Below, piece by piece: positions 1 to 6,255 of a stretch of DNA of 8,573 nt (positions within the stretch are counted from its first letter, which is position 1; each line of letters opens with the position of its first letter). A model generated the notes under the pieces. It was given only the letters and a program-made list of their open reading frames with translations. It was not told where the DNA came from and ran no database searches. The DNA comes from Pseudomonadota bacterium (GTDB lineage: Bacteria > Pseudomonadota > Gammaproteobacteria > Burkholderiales > SHXO01): positions 1-8,573 of the forward strand of contig JAEZCG010000120.1 in NCBI GenBank assembly GCA_023430065.1. The letters run 5' to 3'. The position numbers and the translations under genes were made by a program.

Positions 1-1
1 C

Positions 2-829
2 CGATCTTTTCAGGGCATGGCGGAGCAGTCGGGCCGGCAGCGTGAGCTCGCGGTGCGCGCGGCTACGGGCAAGATCGGCGAGGATGGCAACGAAATCACC
101 TTCGAACGCTTCGTACAGGAGACCGAGGAGACGCTGCGCTCGTTCGTGGACAGCACCATCGACTCCAGCCGGTCCGGCATGGTTCTCGTGGAAAGGATCG
201 ATGGAGTGAAACAGCAGCTCGGAGACGTGAAGAAGATCCTCGGTGAGATCGAGAGCATTGCCAAGCAGACGAATCTGTTGGCGCTCAACGCGGCAATCGA
301 GGCCGCGCGCGCAGGCGAGGCGGGCCGCGGCTTTGCCGTGGTGGCCGACGCGGTGCGCGACCTGTCGGGGCGAACCGGCCAGTTCAGCAGCGAGATCCGC
401 TCCCACATGCAGCGCGTCGAGACGTCGATCCACGAGACGGAGGACGACATCAATCGGATGGCCTCGACCGACATGAACTTCGCCCTCGCGGCGAAGGCCC
501 GCGTCGAGGTCACGATGCAGGAGATCGCTGCCGTGAACGCAGGGGTGGCCGCTCTGGTGGACGAGATCGGCGGCATCGCCCGGAGCCTCGGGCGAGACGT
601 CGACGATTCCGTGCGGCGTCTGCAATTCCACGACATGACGGCGCAGCTGCTCGAGCATGTCCAGCGACGTGCCAAGGCGATCGAGCTTCTGCTGGATAGC
701 CTCGGCAGCCAGGCGGCCCGGGCCGGCAGCGTCGATCTCCTGGCCGCGCTCGAGCGGTCGCGTGGCATGACGGCGCGTACTCCCGTCAGTCAGTCCACCG
801 CCGGGGGCGGCGACATCCCGCTACCCTGA
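2..829 (+). CDS. Methyl-accepting chemotaxis protein, C-terminal part (5' end outside window)
   Basis: Chemoreceptor signalling domain, the cytoplasmic part that docks CheW and CheA and sets kinase activity. The frame is open to the left edge with no stop before the ATG at 17, so the gene almost certainly begins upstream; sensor and any membrane segments would lie there. Counting from the ATG at 17, residues about 75-120 carry the conserved hairpin tip ([20 protein letters not shown], then [18 protein letters not shown]). The usual Glu after VVAD is Ala112 here. The rest is predicted long helix, with [13 protein letters not shown] near residues 203-215, a tail motif I have seen in other proteobacterial receptors. 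There are no transmembrane segments in the visible part. It lies upstream of cheR and cheB on the same strand and is probably a substrate of both, although the methylation sites are not identified. The family call is sure; the ligand and full architecture are unknown. Confidence 0.9.
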   Translation, partial: RSFQGMAEQSGRQRELAVRAATGKIGEDGNEITFERFVQETEETLRSFVDSTIDSSRSGMVLVERIDGVKQQLGDVKKILGEIESIAKQTNLLALNAAIEAARAGEAGRGFAVVADAVRDLSGRTGQFSSEIRSHMQRVETSIHETEDDINRMASTDMNFALAAKARVEVTMQEIAAVNAGVAALVDEIGGIARSLGRDVDDSVRRLQFHDMTAQLLEHVQRRAKAIELLLDSLGSQAARAGSVDLLAALERSRGMTARTPVSQSTAGGGDIPLP

Positions 830-831
830 CC

Positions 832-837
832 GAAGGA
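832..837 (+). promoter_or_regulatory. Shine-Dalgarno GAAGGA ahead of a 37-codon ORF
   Basis: GAAGGA lies 8 bases before the ATG at 846, directly after the stop of the receptor gene. It is the best ribosome binding site in the receptor-cheR gap, and it fits the small ORF rather than cheR, whose own start at 956 has no such site. Confidence 0.45.
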
Positions 838-845
838 CACCGTCG

Positions 846-959
846 ATGCAGCCGCTGTGGTCGCGGCCGCGGTACGGGTCCGCACCCGGTCTGGTTTTTG
901 GGCGCTGCCCTGCGGACGCAGGCCGCCGGCACCGTCGCGACGCATCACGCACAGCATGA
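846..959 (+). CDS. Possible 37-aa leader ORF coupled to cheR
   Basis: A short frame begins at ATG 846 behind GAAGGA (832-837, 8-base spacing). Its TGA at 957-959 overlaps the chosen cheR start ATG at 956-958 in the arrangement ATGA. The product begins MQPLWSRPRYG, is Arg-rich and matches no family I recognise; there is no signal peptide or membrane segment. The ribosome binding site and the stop-start overlap are what suggest it is translated, so that ribosomes finishing here could re-initiate on cheR. It could equally be chance: stops are frequent in short frames, and the peptide has no visible conservation. Treat it as a regulatory leader candidate, not a proven gene. Confidence 0.3.
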   Translation: MQPLWSRPRYGSAPGLVFGRCPADAGRRHRRDASRTA

Positions 960-1834
960 TCCGATCCATGACGCGCGACGCGGCGCTCGGCGTGCGCGAG
1001 TTCGACTTCTCCGACCGGGATTTCGAGACGGTGCGCTCGCTCATCTATGCGCGGGCGGGAATCGCGCTCGGCCCGGCGAAGCGGGATATGGTGTACGGCC
1101 GGCTCGCCCGGCGCCTGCGTGCGCTCGGCCTGCAGCGCTTTTCCGACTACCTGGGCAGGCTGGAGGCGGATGCAGAGTCGGGGGAATGGGAGGCGTTCAC
1201 GAACGCGCTGACCACCAATCTGACCTCCTTTTTTCGTGAACCCCACCATTTTCCGATCCTCGCCGAGCATCTGCTCAAGGCCTCGGGTCGAGCCAGCACG
1301 GTCTGGTGCTGCGCCGCCTCCACCGGCGAGGAGCCGTACTCGATCGCCATGGCGGCGGTCGAGGCGTTTGGAAGCTTCCGGCCTCCCGTGAGCATCCTGG
1401 CGACGGATATCGATACGCAGGTATTGGCCGAAGCGCGGAGGGGCGTCTACCCGCTGGATCGGATCGAGAAGCTGAGTCCGGAGCGCGTGCGGCGCTTCTT
1501 CCTGAAGGAATCGGGCGCGCGCGAGGGCTACGTCAAGGTGCAGCCCGAGCTGCAGCGGCTCATCACGTTTCGGCCTCTGAATCTGCTCGAACCGGGATGG
1601 TTCGTGCGCGGCCCGCTGGATTCGATCTTCTGCCGCAATGTCATGATCTACTTCGACAAGCCGACCCAGGCCGCGATCCTGCATCGCTTCGCTCCGCTCA
1701 TGCGCAACGACGCGCTGCTCTTCGCCGGTCACTCGGAGAGTCTGTTTCACGTGTCCGGCTTGTTCGAGCTGATGGGACGAACCGTCTATCGGCTCACGGG
1801 CGGGACGCCGGCGGACCCGTATAAGCGCGGATGA
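956..1834 (+). CDS. cheR: Chemotaxis protein methyltransferase CheR
   Basis: Transfers methyl groups from S-adenosylmethionine to glutamates of chemoreceptors in the cytoplasm, resetting receptor sensitivity. At 292 aa it is close to the family's usual 270-290. An N-terminal helical domain (residues about 10-85, with [20 protein letters not shown]) is followed by [13 protein letters not shown] at 87-99. The catalytic Rossmann domain has the SAM loop [18 protein letters not shown] at 116-133, ATDIDTQVL near 149 with the ribose-binding acid D151, and FCRNVMIYF at 225-233. The start at 956 is chosen because homology begins about ten residues later and because ATGA couples it to a short upstream ORF. 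ATG 968 is possible. A GTG at 857 would add 33 residues unlike CheR. No clear Shine-Dalgarno precedes 956. The stop overlaps cheB by 4 bases, so the two antagonistic enzymes are probably made together. No C-terminal TPR extension. Confidence 0.95.
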   Translation: MIRSMTRDAALGVREFDFSDRDFETVRSLIYARAGIALGPAKRDMVYGRLARRLRALGLQRFSDYLGRLEADAESGEWEAFTNALTTNLTSFFREPHHFPILAEHLLKASGRASTVWCCAASTGEEPYSIAMAAVEAFGSFRPPVSILATDIDTQVLAEARRGVYPLDRIEKLSPERVRRFFLKESGAREGYVKVQPELQRLITFRPLNLLEPGWFVRGPLDSIFCRNVMIYFDKPTQAAILHRFAPLMRNDALLFAGHSESLFHVSGLFELMGRTVYRLTGGTPADPYKRG

Positions 1835-2472
1835 GAGAACTCGAGTCCCGGGAGTACGACGCGCGACACGGCATGTCGACCGAGCGCATCATCGTGATCG
1901 GTGCGTCCACGGGGGGCACCGAGGCCCTGAAGGAGGTGCTGAGCGGTCTGCCCTCGGACAGTCCGGGGGTGCTCGTCGCACAGCACATGCCCGCCGGCTT
2001 CACCCGCTCGTTTGCTGCGCGGCTCGACAGCCTCTGTCGCATACGGGTCAAGGAAGCCTCGGACGGTGAGCGGGTGCTGCCAGGACACGCTTACATCGCC
2101 CCCGGTCACGCGCACCTGTTGCTCAAGCGTAGCGGCACACACTATGTGTGCGAACTGGACCAGGGGCCGGCCGTCAACCGCCATCGACCGTCGGTCGACG
2201 TGTTGTTTCGATCCGCTGCGGCCGCGGCGGGCAGCAATGCGGTGGGCGCGATCCTCACCGGCATGGGCAAGGACGGCGCGCAGGGCCTGCTCGCGCTGCG
2301 CAAGACCGGGGCTCACACGATCGCGCAGGACGAGGCGACTTGCGTGGTGTTCGGAATGCCGAGGGAGGCCATCCAGGCCGGGGCGGCTGAAGCGGTGGTT
2401 GCGCTCGGCGACCTCTCCCGTCACCTCCTGCAGTGGCTGGAAATCAGACGTGAAGCAGGGGTGCGGCGTTAG
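1831..2472 (+). CDS. cheB: CheB-type protein-glutamate methylesterase, catalytic domain only (no receiver)
   Basis: Removes receptor methyl esters (and deamidates Gln in many species), opposing CheR. The 213 residues consist almost only of the methylesterase domain. The catalytic triad is visible as Ser26 in GASTGG (24-29), His52 in AQHMP (50-54) and Asp148 in GMGKDGA (144-150). Textbook CheB is about 350 aa, with an N-terminal response-regulator domain that holds the esterase off until CheA phosphorylates it. Here only some 18 residues precede the esterase fold, and the DNA upstream is cheR, so the receiver is absent rather than frameshifted. The start at 1831 overlaps the cheR stop (ATGA); ATG 1873 ([10 protein letters not shown]) is a plausible later start giving 199 aa. 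Neither has a strong Shine-Dalgarno. Control would have to come from a partner protein or expression level (inference). Confidence 0.92.
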   Translation: MRELESREYDARHGMSTERIIVIGASTGGTEALKEVLSGLPSDSPGVLVAQHMPAGFTRSFAARLDSLCRIRVKEASDGERVLPGHAYIAPGHAHLLLKRSGTHYVCELDQGPAVNRHRPSVDVLFRSAAAAAGSNAVGAILTGMGKDGAQGLLALRKTGAHTIAQDEATCVVFGMPREAIQAGAAEAVVALGDLSRHLLQWLEIRREAGVRR

Positions 2473-2527
2473 ACCGGCTCAAGATCGTGCGCGCCCGGCC
2501 GATCAACCGATCCGCAATGTAGATGAC

Positions 2528-2533
2528 AGGAGA
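2528..2533 (+). promoter_or_regulatory. Shine-Dalgarno AGGAGA deciding the STAS gene start
   Basis: AGGAGA ends 10 bases before ATG 2544. The in-frame ATG at 2523 lies upstream of it and has no such site. ATG 2536 is only 2 bases away and out of frame. This favours 2544 as the start. Confidence 0.7.
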
Positions 2534-2543
2534 CGATGCAGTC

Positions 2544-2849
2544 ATGCAAGCCAACGTGGAGACCGTGCAAGACCAGGTGCGAATCCGCTTGAACGGACGC
2601 TTCGACTTCAGCGCCCACCGGACCTTCCGGGAGTCCTACGCACCGTCCCTCGACAACAAGGAGGTGCGGGAGGTGGAGATCGACCTGGGGTCCGTGGACT
2701 ATCTGGACAGTTCGGCCTTGGGCATGCTGCTGATGCTCAGGGAGAAGGCGCAGGCGGCCAACAAGACCGTGGCGCTCGCGAACTGCCGCGGATCGGTCCG
2801 GCAGGTCCTGGACATTGCGAATTTCGCCAAGCTCTTCTCGATCCGTTGA
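2544..2849 (+). CDS. STAS-domain protein (anti-sigma factor antagonist type)
   Basis: A single STAS domain of 101 aa, the size of SpoIIAA/RsbV-type switch proteins. Residues 12-23 (VRIRLNGRFDFS) form the first strands. Residues 46-60 (IDLGSVDYLDSSALG) hold the conserved D-S-S-x-L-G loop, where a serine (56 or 57) is phosphorylated in this family by a GHKL-type anti-sigma kinase. The C-terminal part, with VALANCRGSVRQVLDIANF, matches the usual last helices. The start at 2544 follows AGGAGA (2528-2533); ATG 2523 would add seven residues. It lies 71 bases after cheB and is the last gene before the tRNA, so it probably belongs to the chemotaxis group. No kinase, phosphatase or sigma factor is nearby in view, so whether it controls gene expression, motility or surface behaviour cannot be told from here. 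Confidence 0.88.
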   Translation: MQANVETVQDQVRIRLNGRFDFSAHRTFRESYAPSLDNKEVREVEIDLGSVDYLDSSALGMLLMLREKAQAANKTVALANCRGSVRQVLDIANFAKLFSIR

Positions 2850-2865
2850 GCGTTCCCGGCCGGTA

Positions 2866-2894
2866 TGGAGTAGCCGGGCGTCTTCGGATACAAT
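2866..2894 (+). promoter_or_regulatory. Probable sigma70 promoter for tRNA-Val
   Basis: The -10 box TACAAT (2889-2894, five of six consensus bases) is preceded after 17 bases by TGGAGT (2866-2871, a weak -35 with three matches). Initiation would fall near 2901, about 5 bases before the mature tRNA 5' end. The position suits a tRNA promoter, although the -35 is poor. Confidence 0.55.
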
Positions 2895-2905
2895 TCGATT
2901 CTTAC

Positions 2906-2982
2906 AGGCGCGTAGCTCAGCTGGTTAGAGCATCACCTTGACATGGTGGGGGTCGTTGGTTCGAGTCCAATCGCGCCTACCA
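2906..2982 (+). tRNA. tRNA-Val (anticodon GAC)
   Basis: Full cloverleaf of 77 nt including encoded CCA. The acceptor stem is AGGCGCG (2906-2912) with CGCGCCT (2972-2978), discriminator A2979 and CCA 2980-2982. The D arm is GCTC (2915-2918) with GAGC (2928-2931). The anticodon stem is TCACC (2933-2937) with GGTGG (2945-2949), one T-G pair, around loop TTGACAT, anticodon GAC at 2940-2942, reading GUC and GUU. The variable loop is GGGTC. The T arm is GTTGG (2955-2959) with CCAAT (2967-2971) and loop TTCGAGT. The body closely resembles the E. coli GAC valine tRNA as I remember it. It starts with an A1-U72 pair. It is transcribed in the same direction as thrS, and a terminator lies about 75 bases downstream. 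Confidence 0.97.
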
Positions 2983-3033
2983 GCATCCCAGAGCAGACGT
3001 CCGGCGGGCCCGGGGCGAAACGAAGTCCGGGCC

Positions 3034-3062
3034 TTGACAGCGGGGCAGTCTGCGGAAAAAGT
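3034..3062 (+). promoter_or_regulatory. Possible thrS promoter overlapping the terminator
   Basis: A perfect TTGACA (3034-3039) sits 64 bases before the thrS ATG. The best -10 at 17-base spacing is AAAAGT (3057-3062), only three matches, and it lies in the 5' arm of the terminator hairpin. If used, transcripts would start near 3069, inside the hairpin loop, and would escape the terminator because they lack its 5' arm. The -35 is convincing; the -10 is not. Confidence 0.3.
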
Positions 3063-3085
3063 GCGGTCAGCCGCACTTTTTTTTT
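3056..3085 (+). terminator. Intrinsic terminator after tRNA-Val, directly before thrS
   Basis: Perfect 11-bp stem: AAAAAGTGCGG (3056-3066), loop TCAG, CCGCACTTTTT (3071-3081), within a run of nine T (3077-3085). The A-tract and T-tract mirror each other, so it could also work for transcripts on the other strand. It should end the tRNA-Val transcript. Because thrS begins only 17 bases later, it may also act as an attenuator if thrS is read from the tRNA promoter. Confidence 0.88.
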
Positions 3086-3102
3086 GCCATTCGTTGCCGC
3101 CC

Positions 3103-5019
3103 ATGGTCACCATCCGACTGCCAGACGGTTCGCGCAAGACGTACCAGGAACCCCCCAGTCTCGCCGAAGTCGCGGCGAGCATCGGTCCCGGGCTGGCCCG
3201 GGCTGCCATTGCCGGCAAGATCGACGGGCAGCTCGTGGATCTGTCCCGCAAGGTGGAGACGGATGCCGACGTTGCACTGGTGACCGAAAAGGATCCCGAG
3301 GCCCTCGACATCACCCGGCATTCCACCGCGCATCTGCTGGCCCATGCGGTGAAGGAGCTGTTCCCGGACGCGCAAGTGACCATCGGACCCGTGGTCGACG
3401 ACGGCTTCTACTACGACTTCGCGTACAAGCGGCCCTTCTCCCCGGAGGATCTGAGCGCGATCGAAAAGCGTATGGGAGAGATTGCCAGCCGCAATCTGCC
3501 GGTGGTGCGGGAAGTGTGGGACCGGTCGGATGCCGTGCGCTTCTTCAAGGATCAGGGGGAGCACTACAAGGCGCAGATCATCGAGAGCATTCCCGGCGAG
3601 GAAACCATCACCCTGTACCGCCAGGGCGAGTTCGTCGACCTGTGCCGGGGGCCGCATGTCCCCGCCACCGGGAAGCTGCGGGTGTTCAAGCTCATGAAGC
3701 TCGCCGGCGCGTACTGGCGCGGCGATTCGCGCAACGAGATGCTGCAGCGGATCTACGGCACCGCCTGGCTGAAGAAGGACGATCTCGATGCCTACCTGCA
3801 TCGGCTGGAGGAGGCGGAGAAGCGTGACCACCGCCGGCTGGGTCGGCAATTGGACCTGTTTCACCTGCAGGACGATGCGCCCGGTATGGTGTTCTGGCAT
3901 CCCAAGGGTTGGGTGATCTGGCAGCAGATCGAGCAGTACGTGCGCCGGCGGCTTGCGCGCAGCGGCTATCAGGAGGTGCGTACCCCGATGGTCCTCGACC
4001 GCACGCTGTGGGAGCGCTCCGGGCACTGGGAGAACTATCGGGATCACATGTTCACCACGCACTCGGAGGAGCGCGACTTCGCGGTGAAGCCGATGAATTG
4101 TCCGGGGCACATCCAGATCTACAACCAGGGCATCAAGAGCTATCGCGACCTGCCGCTACGGCTTGCCGAGTTCGGTTCGTGCCACCGTAACGAGCCGTCC
4201 GGCGCGCTGCACGGGATCATGCGCGTGCGCGGCTTCGTCCAGGATGACGCGCACATCTTCTGCACCGAGGAGCAGGTTGGTGAGGAGGCCGGGGCATTCA
4301 TCGAACTGCTGCAGCAGATCTACCGGGATTTCGGCTTCGAGGAGATCCTGATCAAGCTGGCGACGCGGCCGGTCAAGCGCATCGGTACCGACGAGGCCTG
4401 GGATCGGGCGGAAGCGGCCCTCGGTCGGGCACTGGATGGCAAGGGCCTGGCATGGCAGACGGCTCCGGGCGATGGCGCCTTTTACGGCCCCAAGATCGAG
4501 TTCTCGCTCAAGGACAGCATCGGCCGGATCTGGCAGTGCGGCACCCTGCAGCTGGACTTCTCCTTGCCGGAACGGCTGGGTGCAGAATACGTGGCCGAAG
4601 ACAACTCGCGGCGTGTCCCGGTCATGCTGCATCGGGCCATCCTCGGCTCCCTGGAGCGCTTCATCGGCATTCTGATCGAGCATCACGCCGGCGCGCTGCC
4701 GCTTTGGCTCGCGCCGGTCCAGGCAGTGGTGATGAACATCACGACAGCCCAGGCCGGCTATTGCGAAGAGGTGGCCTCCAGGCTTGTCGCGGTCGGCGTG
4801 CGGGCCGAAACGGACTTGAGAAACGAGAAAATTAGCTATAAAATCCGCGAACATAGTCTCCAGAAGCTGCCTTACCTCCTGGTCGTGGGCGACAAAGAGG
4901 TGGCAGCGCGGGCCGTGGCCGTGCGGACTCGGGGGGGCGTGGATCTGGGGCAGATCTCCTTGGACACCCTGATCCAGCGCCTGAGGGGCGAATCTGCCCC
5001 GCCCGACAGCGCGGCCTGA
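3103..5019 (+). CDS. thrS: Threonine--tRNA ligase
   Basis: Class II synthetase that charges tRNA-Thr and hydrolyses mischarged Ser-tRNA-Thr. At 638 aa it matches the E. coli enzyme (642) with near-identical numbering. The TGS domain is at about 1-61 (VTIRLPDGS start). The editing domain has HSTAH with H73 and H77, plus C181 and H185 in CRGPH. The catalytic core has the zinc ligands C333 (PMNCPGH), H384 (DDAHIFC) and H510 ([10 protein letters not shown]), and motif 2 ([15 protein letters not shown]). The C-terminal anticodon-binding domain starts around 535 and includes [13 protein letters not shown]. The start at 3103 is where TGS homology begins; a longer open frame upstream runs through the terminator and tRNA and is not coding. 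No Shine-Dalgarno precedes the ATG, only T9 and GCCATTCGTTGCCGCCC. infC follows after 22 bases. A promoter candidate lies inside the 3' end. All key residues are present. Confidence 0.98.
   Translation: MVTIRLPDGSRKTYQEPPSLAEVAASIGPGLARAAIAGKIDGQLVDLSRKVETDADVALVTEKDPEALDITRHSTAHLLAHAVKELFPDAQVTIGPVVDDGFYYDFAYKRPFSPEDLSAIEKRMGEIASRNLPVVREVWDRSDAVRFFKDQGEHYKAQIIESIPGEETITLYRQGEFVDLCRGPHVPATGKLRVFKLMKLAGAYWRGDSRNEMLQRIYGTAWLKKDDLDAYLHRLEEAEKRDHRRLGRQLDLFHLQDDAPGMVFWHPKGWVIWQQIEQYVRRRLARSGYQEVRTPMVLDRTLWERSGHWENYRDHMFTTHSEERDFAVKPMNCPGHIQIYNQGIKSYRDLPLRLAEFGSCHRNEPSGALHGIMRVRGFVQDDAHIFCTEEQVGEEAGAFIELLQQIYRDFGFEEILIKLATRPVKRIGTDEAWDRAEAALGRALDGKGLAWQTAPGDGAFYGPKIEFSLKDSIGRIWQCGTLQLDFSLPERLGAEYVAEDNSRRVPVMLHRAILGSLERFIGILIEHHAGALPLWLAPVQAVVMNITTAQAGYCEEVASRLVAVGVRAETDLRNEKISYKIREHSLQKLPYLLVVGDKEVAARAVAVRTRGGVDLGQISLDTLIQRLRGESAPPDSAA
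4816..4844 (+). promoter_or_regulatory. Probable internal promoter in thrS for infC-rpmI-rplT
   Basis: TTGAGA (4816-4821, five of six) and TAAAAT (4839-4844, five of six; overlapping TATAAA at 4837-4842) are separated by 17 bases, in an A/T island within GC-rich coding sequence, about 200 bases before infC. E. coli infC is known to have promoters inside thrS. The two lysines here use AAA, whereas all 23 earlier thrS lysines use AAG, which suggests selection on the DNA as well as the protein. Confidence 0.55.
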
Positions 5020-5027
5020 ACTTTTTT

Positions 5028-5034
5028 GGGAGGG
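5028..5034 (+). promoter_or_regulatory. Strong Shine-Dalgarno for infC
   Basis: GGGAGGG lies 7 bases before ATC 5042. It is the only good site in the thrS-infC gap, and no ATG, GTG or TTG in the infC frame follows at a usable distance, so it marks the AUC codon as the start. Confidence 0.85.
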
Positions 5035-5041
5035 TTGGCGT

Positions 5042-5569
5042 ATCGCTCAGGATCGGGACGCGCGGATCAACGAAGAGATCACAGCGCCGGAAGTCCGTCT
5101 GGTAGGGATCGACGGGGAGCAAATGGGTGTCGTGGGCCTGGCTGCCGCGCAGCGCATGGCCGAGGAGGCAGAGGTGGATCTCGTCGAGATCGCGCCCACT
5201 GCCAAGCCACCCGTGTGCCGATTGATGGACTACGGGAAGTTCAAGTATCAGGAGAGCAAGCGGCGGCACGAGGCCAAGCTCAAGCAGAAGCAGATTCAGG
5301 TCAAGGAAGTGAAGTTCCGGCCTGGTACCGACGAAGGCGATTACCAGATCAAGCTGCGGAATCTGGTTCGATTCCTGGAAGAAGGCGACAAGGCGAAGAT
5401 CACGCTGCGGTTCCGGGGGCGCGAGATGGCGCACCAGGAGTTCGGCGTCAAGCTTCTGGAGCGGGTCCGCACCGATCTGGATCCGTATGGCGTGGTCGAG
5501 CAGATGCCGAAGTTGGAAGGCCGGCAGATGGTGATGGTGCTGTCGCCAAAGAAGAAGCTGGCTCATTGA
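5042..5569 (+). CDS. infC: Translation initiation factor IF-3, AUC start codon
   Basis: Binds the 30S subunit, keeps 50S away and rejects wrong start codons and wrong initiator pairing. From ATC 5042 the product is 175 aa (E. coli 180). The N-terminal domain begins [20 protein letters not shown] and continues to about residue 75 with [21 protein letters not shown] Lys-rich linker (about 75-95) leads to the C-terminal domain with [32 protein letters not shown] and a final PKKK. The first in-frame ATG (5123) would delete about 27 residues of the conserved N-domain, so it is not the start. GGGAGGG at 5028-5034 is correctly spaced for the ATC. Non-AUG starts are a known trait of infC: IF-3 discriminates against them and so represses its own translation. 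The gene lies between thrS and rpmI in a standard order. Confidence 0.95.
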   Translation: MAQDRDARINEEITAPEVRLVGIDGEQMGVVGLAAAQRMAEEAEVDLVEIAPTAKPPVCRLMDYGKFKYQESKRRHEAKLKQKQIQVKEVKFRPGTDEGDYQIKLRNLVRFLEEGDKAKITLRFRGREMAHQEFGVKLLERVRTDLDPYGVVEQMPKLEGRQMVMVLSPKKKLAH

Positions 5570-5570
5570 G

Positions 5571-5634
5571 GTGCCCGGGACCGTCCGGGCACAAAACAAG
5601 TGATGTCGCGGTCGTGAAGCGCACCGCCAGGTGC
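5571..5634 (+). promoter_or_regulatory. Two hairpins between infC and rpmI; possible L20 operator
   Basis: Immediately after the infC stop, GTGCCCGG (5571-5578) pairs perfectly with CCGGGCAC (5585-5592) around six bases. A second smaller stem, GCACC (5621-5625) with GGTGC (5630-5634), has a 4-base loop. No T-tract follows either, so neither is a normal terminator. In E. coli, L20 binds structured mRNA here and represses rpmI-rplT translation. A similar role is inferred from position only. Confidence 0.35.
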
Positions 5635-5666
5635 CACCCGGCGTCATGTCACAAGGAGTAGTCGCA

Positions 5667-5864
5667 ATGCCGAAGATGAAGACGAAGAGCGGCGCCGCGA
5701 AGCGTTTCCGGACGCTGGGCGGCGGCGGTGTCAAGCGCAGCCACGCATTCCTGCGCCACATCCTCACCAAGAAGAGCACGAAGCGCAAGCGTCACCTGCG
5801 CGGCACGACCAACGTGCATCCTGCCGACCTGCGCGCCATCAAGGCGATGCTGCCCTACAGCTAA
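5667..5864 (+). CDS. rpmI: 50S ribosomal protein L35
   Basis: Small basic protein of the large subunit, 65 aa as in E. coli. It begins [14 protein letters not shown], has the core [16 protein letters not shown] at about 34-49, and ends with [15 protein letters not shown], the usual end of the family. The start at 5667 is fixed by homology and by AAGGAG at 5653-5658, 8 bases upstream; an earlier in-frame ATG would add non-homologous residues. It follows infC by 97 bases that contain two hairpins, and precedes rplT by 12 bases, so L35 and L20 are certainly co-transcribed. Translational control by L20 acting on the hairpin region is likely by analogy with E. coli but is not shown by the sequence. 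Confidence 0.97.
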   Translation: MPKMKTKSGAAKRFRTLGGGGVKRSHAFLRHILTKKSTKRKRHLRGTTNVHPADLRAIKAMLPYS

Positions 5865-5876
5865 GGAGAGACGGCG

Positions 5877-6236
5877 ATGCCAAGAGTCAAACGTGGAGTG
5901 ACGGCACGCGCCCGCCACCAGAAGGTGCTCGACCAGGCCAAGGGATTCCGGGGCCGTCGCAAGAATGTGTTCCGCGTCGCCAACGAGGCGGTGATGAAGG
6001 CGGGACAGTACGCCTACCGCGACCGGCGCCGGCGCAAGCGCGATTTCCGGGCGTTGTGGATCCAGCGGATCAACGCCGCTGCGCGCGAGTGCGGCTTGTC
6101 TTACAGCGCATTCATGAACGGACTCAAGAAGGCGTCCGTCGAGCTCGATCGCAAGGTTCTCGCGGATCTGGCGGTGTTCGACAAGGCCGCATTCGAGAAG
6201 ATTGCGATGCAGGCCAAGGCCAGCCTCGGAATCTGA
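5877..6236 (+). CDS. rplT: 50S ribosomal protein L20
   Basis: Early-assembly protein that binds 23S rRNA and, in several bacteria, represses its own operon. It is 119 aa (E. coli 118). The very basic N-terminal extension runs from [18 protein letters not shown] through [20 protein letters not shown] and [20 protein letters not shown] (about 50-69). The globular C-terminal half has [14 protein letters not shown] near 78-91 and ends KASLGI. AAGGAG at 5863-5868, overlapping the rpmI stop codon, is 8 bases from the ATG. An intrinsic terminator lies 20-45 bases after the stop, so most transcripts of the infC-rpmI-rplT unit probably end here. Confidence 0.98.
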   Translation: MPRVKRGVTARARHQKVLDQAKGFRGRRKNVFRVANEAVMKAGQYAYRDRRRRKRDFRALWIQRINAAARECGLSYSAFMNGLKKASVELDRKVLADLAVFDKAAFEKIAMQAKASLGI

Positions 6237-6255
6237 CCGGGCCCGCGCCCGACGG

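Noticed and set aside
17..19. ATG 17 as the true start of the receptor gene
   Set aside because: The frame is open to the left edge, no Shine-Dalgarno precedes the ATG, and a receptor starting there would lack any sensing or membrane part. A truncated gene is more likely, although a soluble short receptor cannot be excluded.
857..955. GTG start at 857 extending CheR by 33 residues
   Set aside because: The extension is Arg/Pro-rich and unlike CheR N-termini, and the GTG has no suitably placed ribosome binding site. Homology begins just after ATG 956/968.
2855..2878. CCCGGC/GCCGGG inverted repeat as a terminator after the STAS gene
   Set aside because: The stem is only 6 bp with a 12-base loop, and no T-tract follows. 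It overlaps the -35 region of the tRNA promoter and is probably chance in GC-rich DNA.
3061..3076. Hairpin before thrS as a tRNA-Thr anticodon mimic, as in the E. coli thrS operator
   Set aside because: GGU (a Thr anticodon) occurs across the stem-loop border, but the loop is only 4 bases and the hairpin with nine T is a textbook terminator. No second anticodon-like arm is seen.
2938..3102. Upstream extension of thrS to 2938
   Set aside because: It would run through the tRNA and the terminator. TGS-domain homology begins exactly at ATG 3103.
3067..4110. Long minus-strand open frame (347 codons) opposite thrS; similar ones at 821-1750, 4832-5788 and 7657-8535
   Set aside because: All lie opposite well-identified plus-strand genes and reflect the lack of stops in GC-rich antisense frames. 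Their translations show no recognisable domain.
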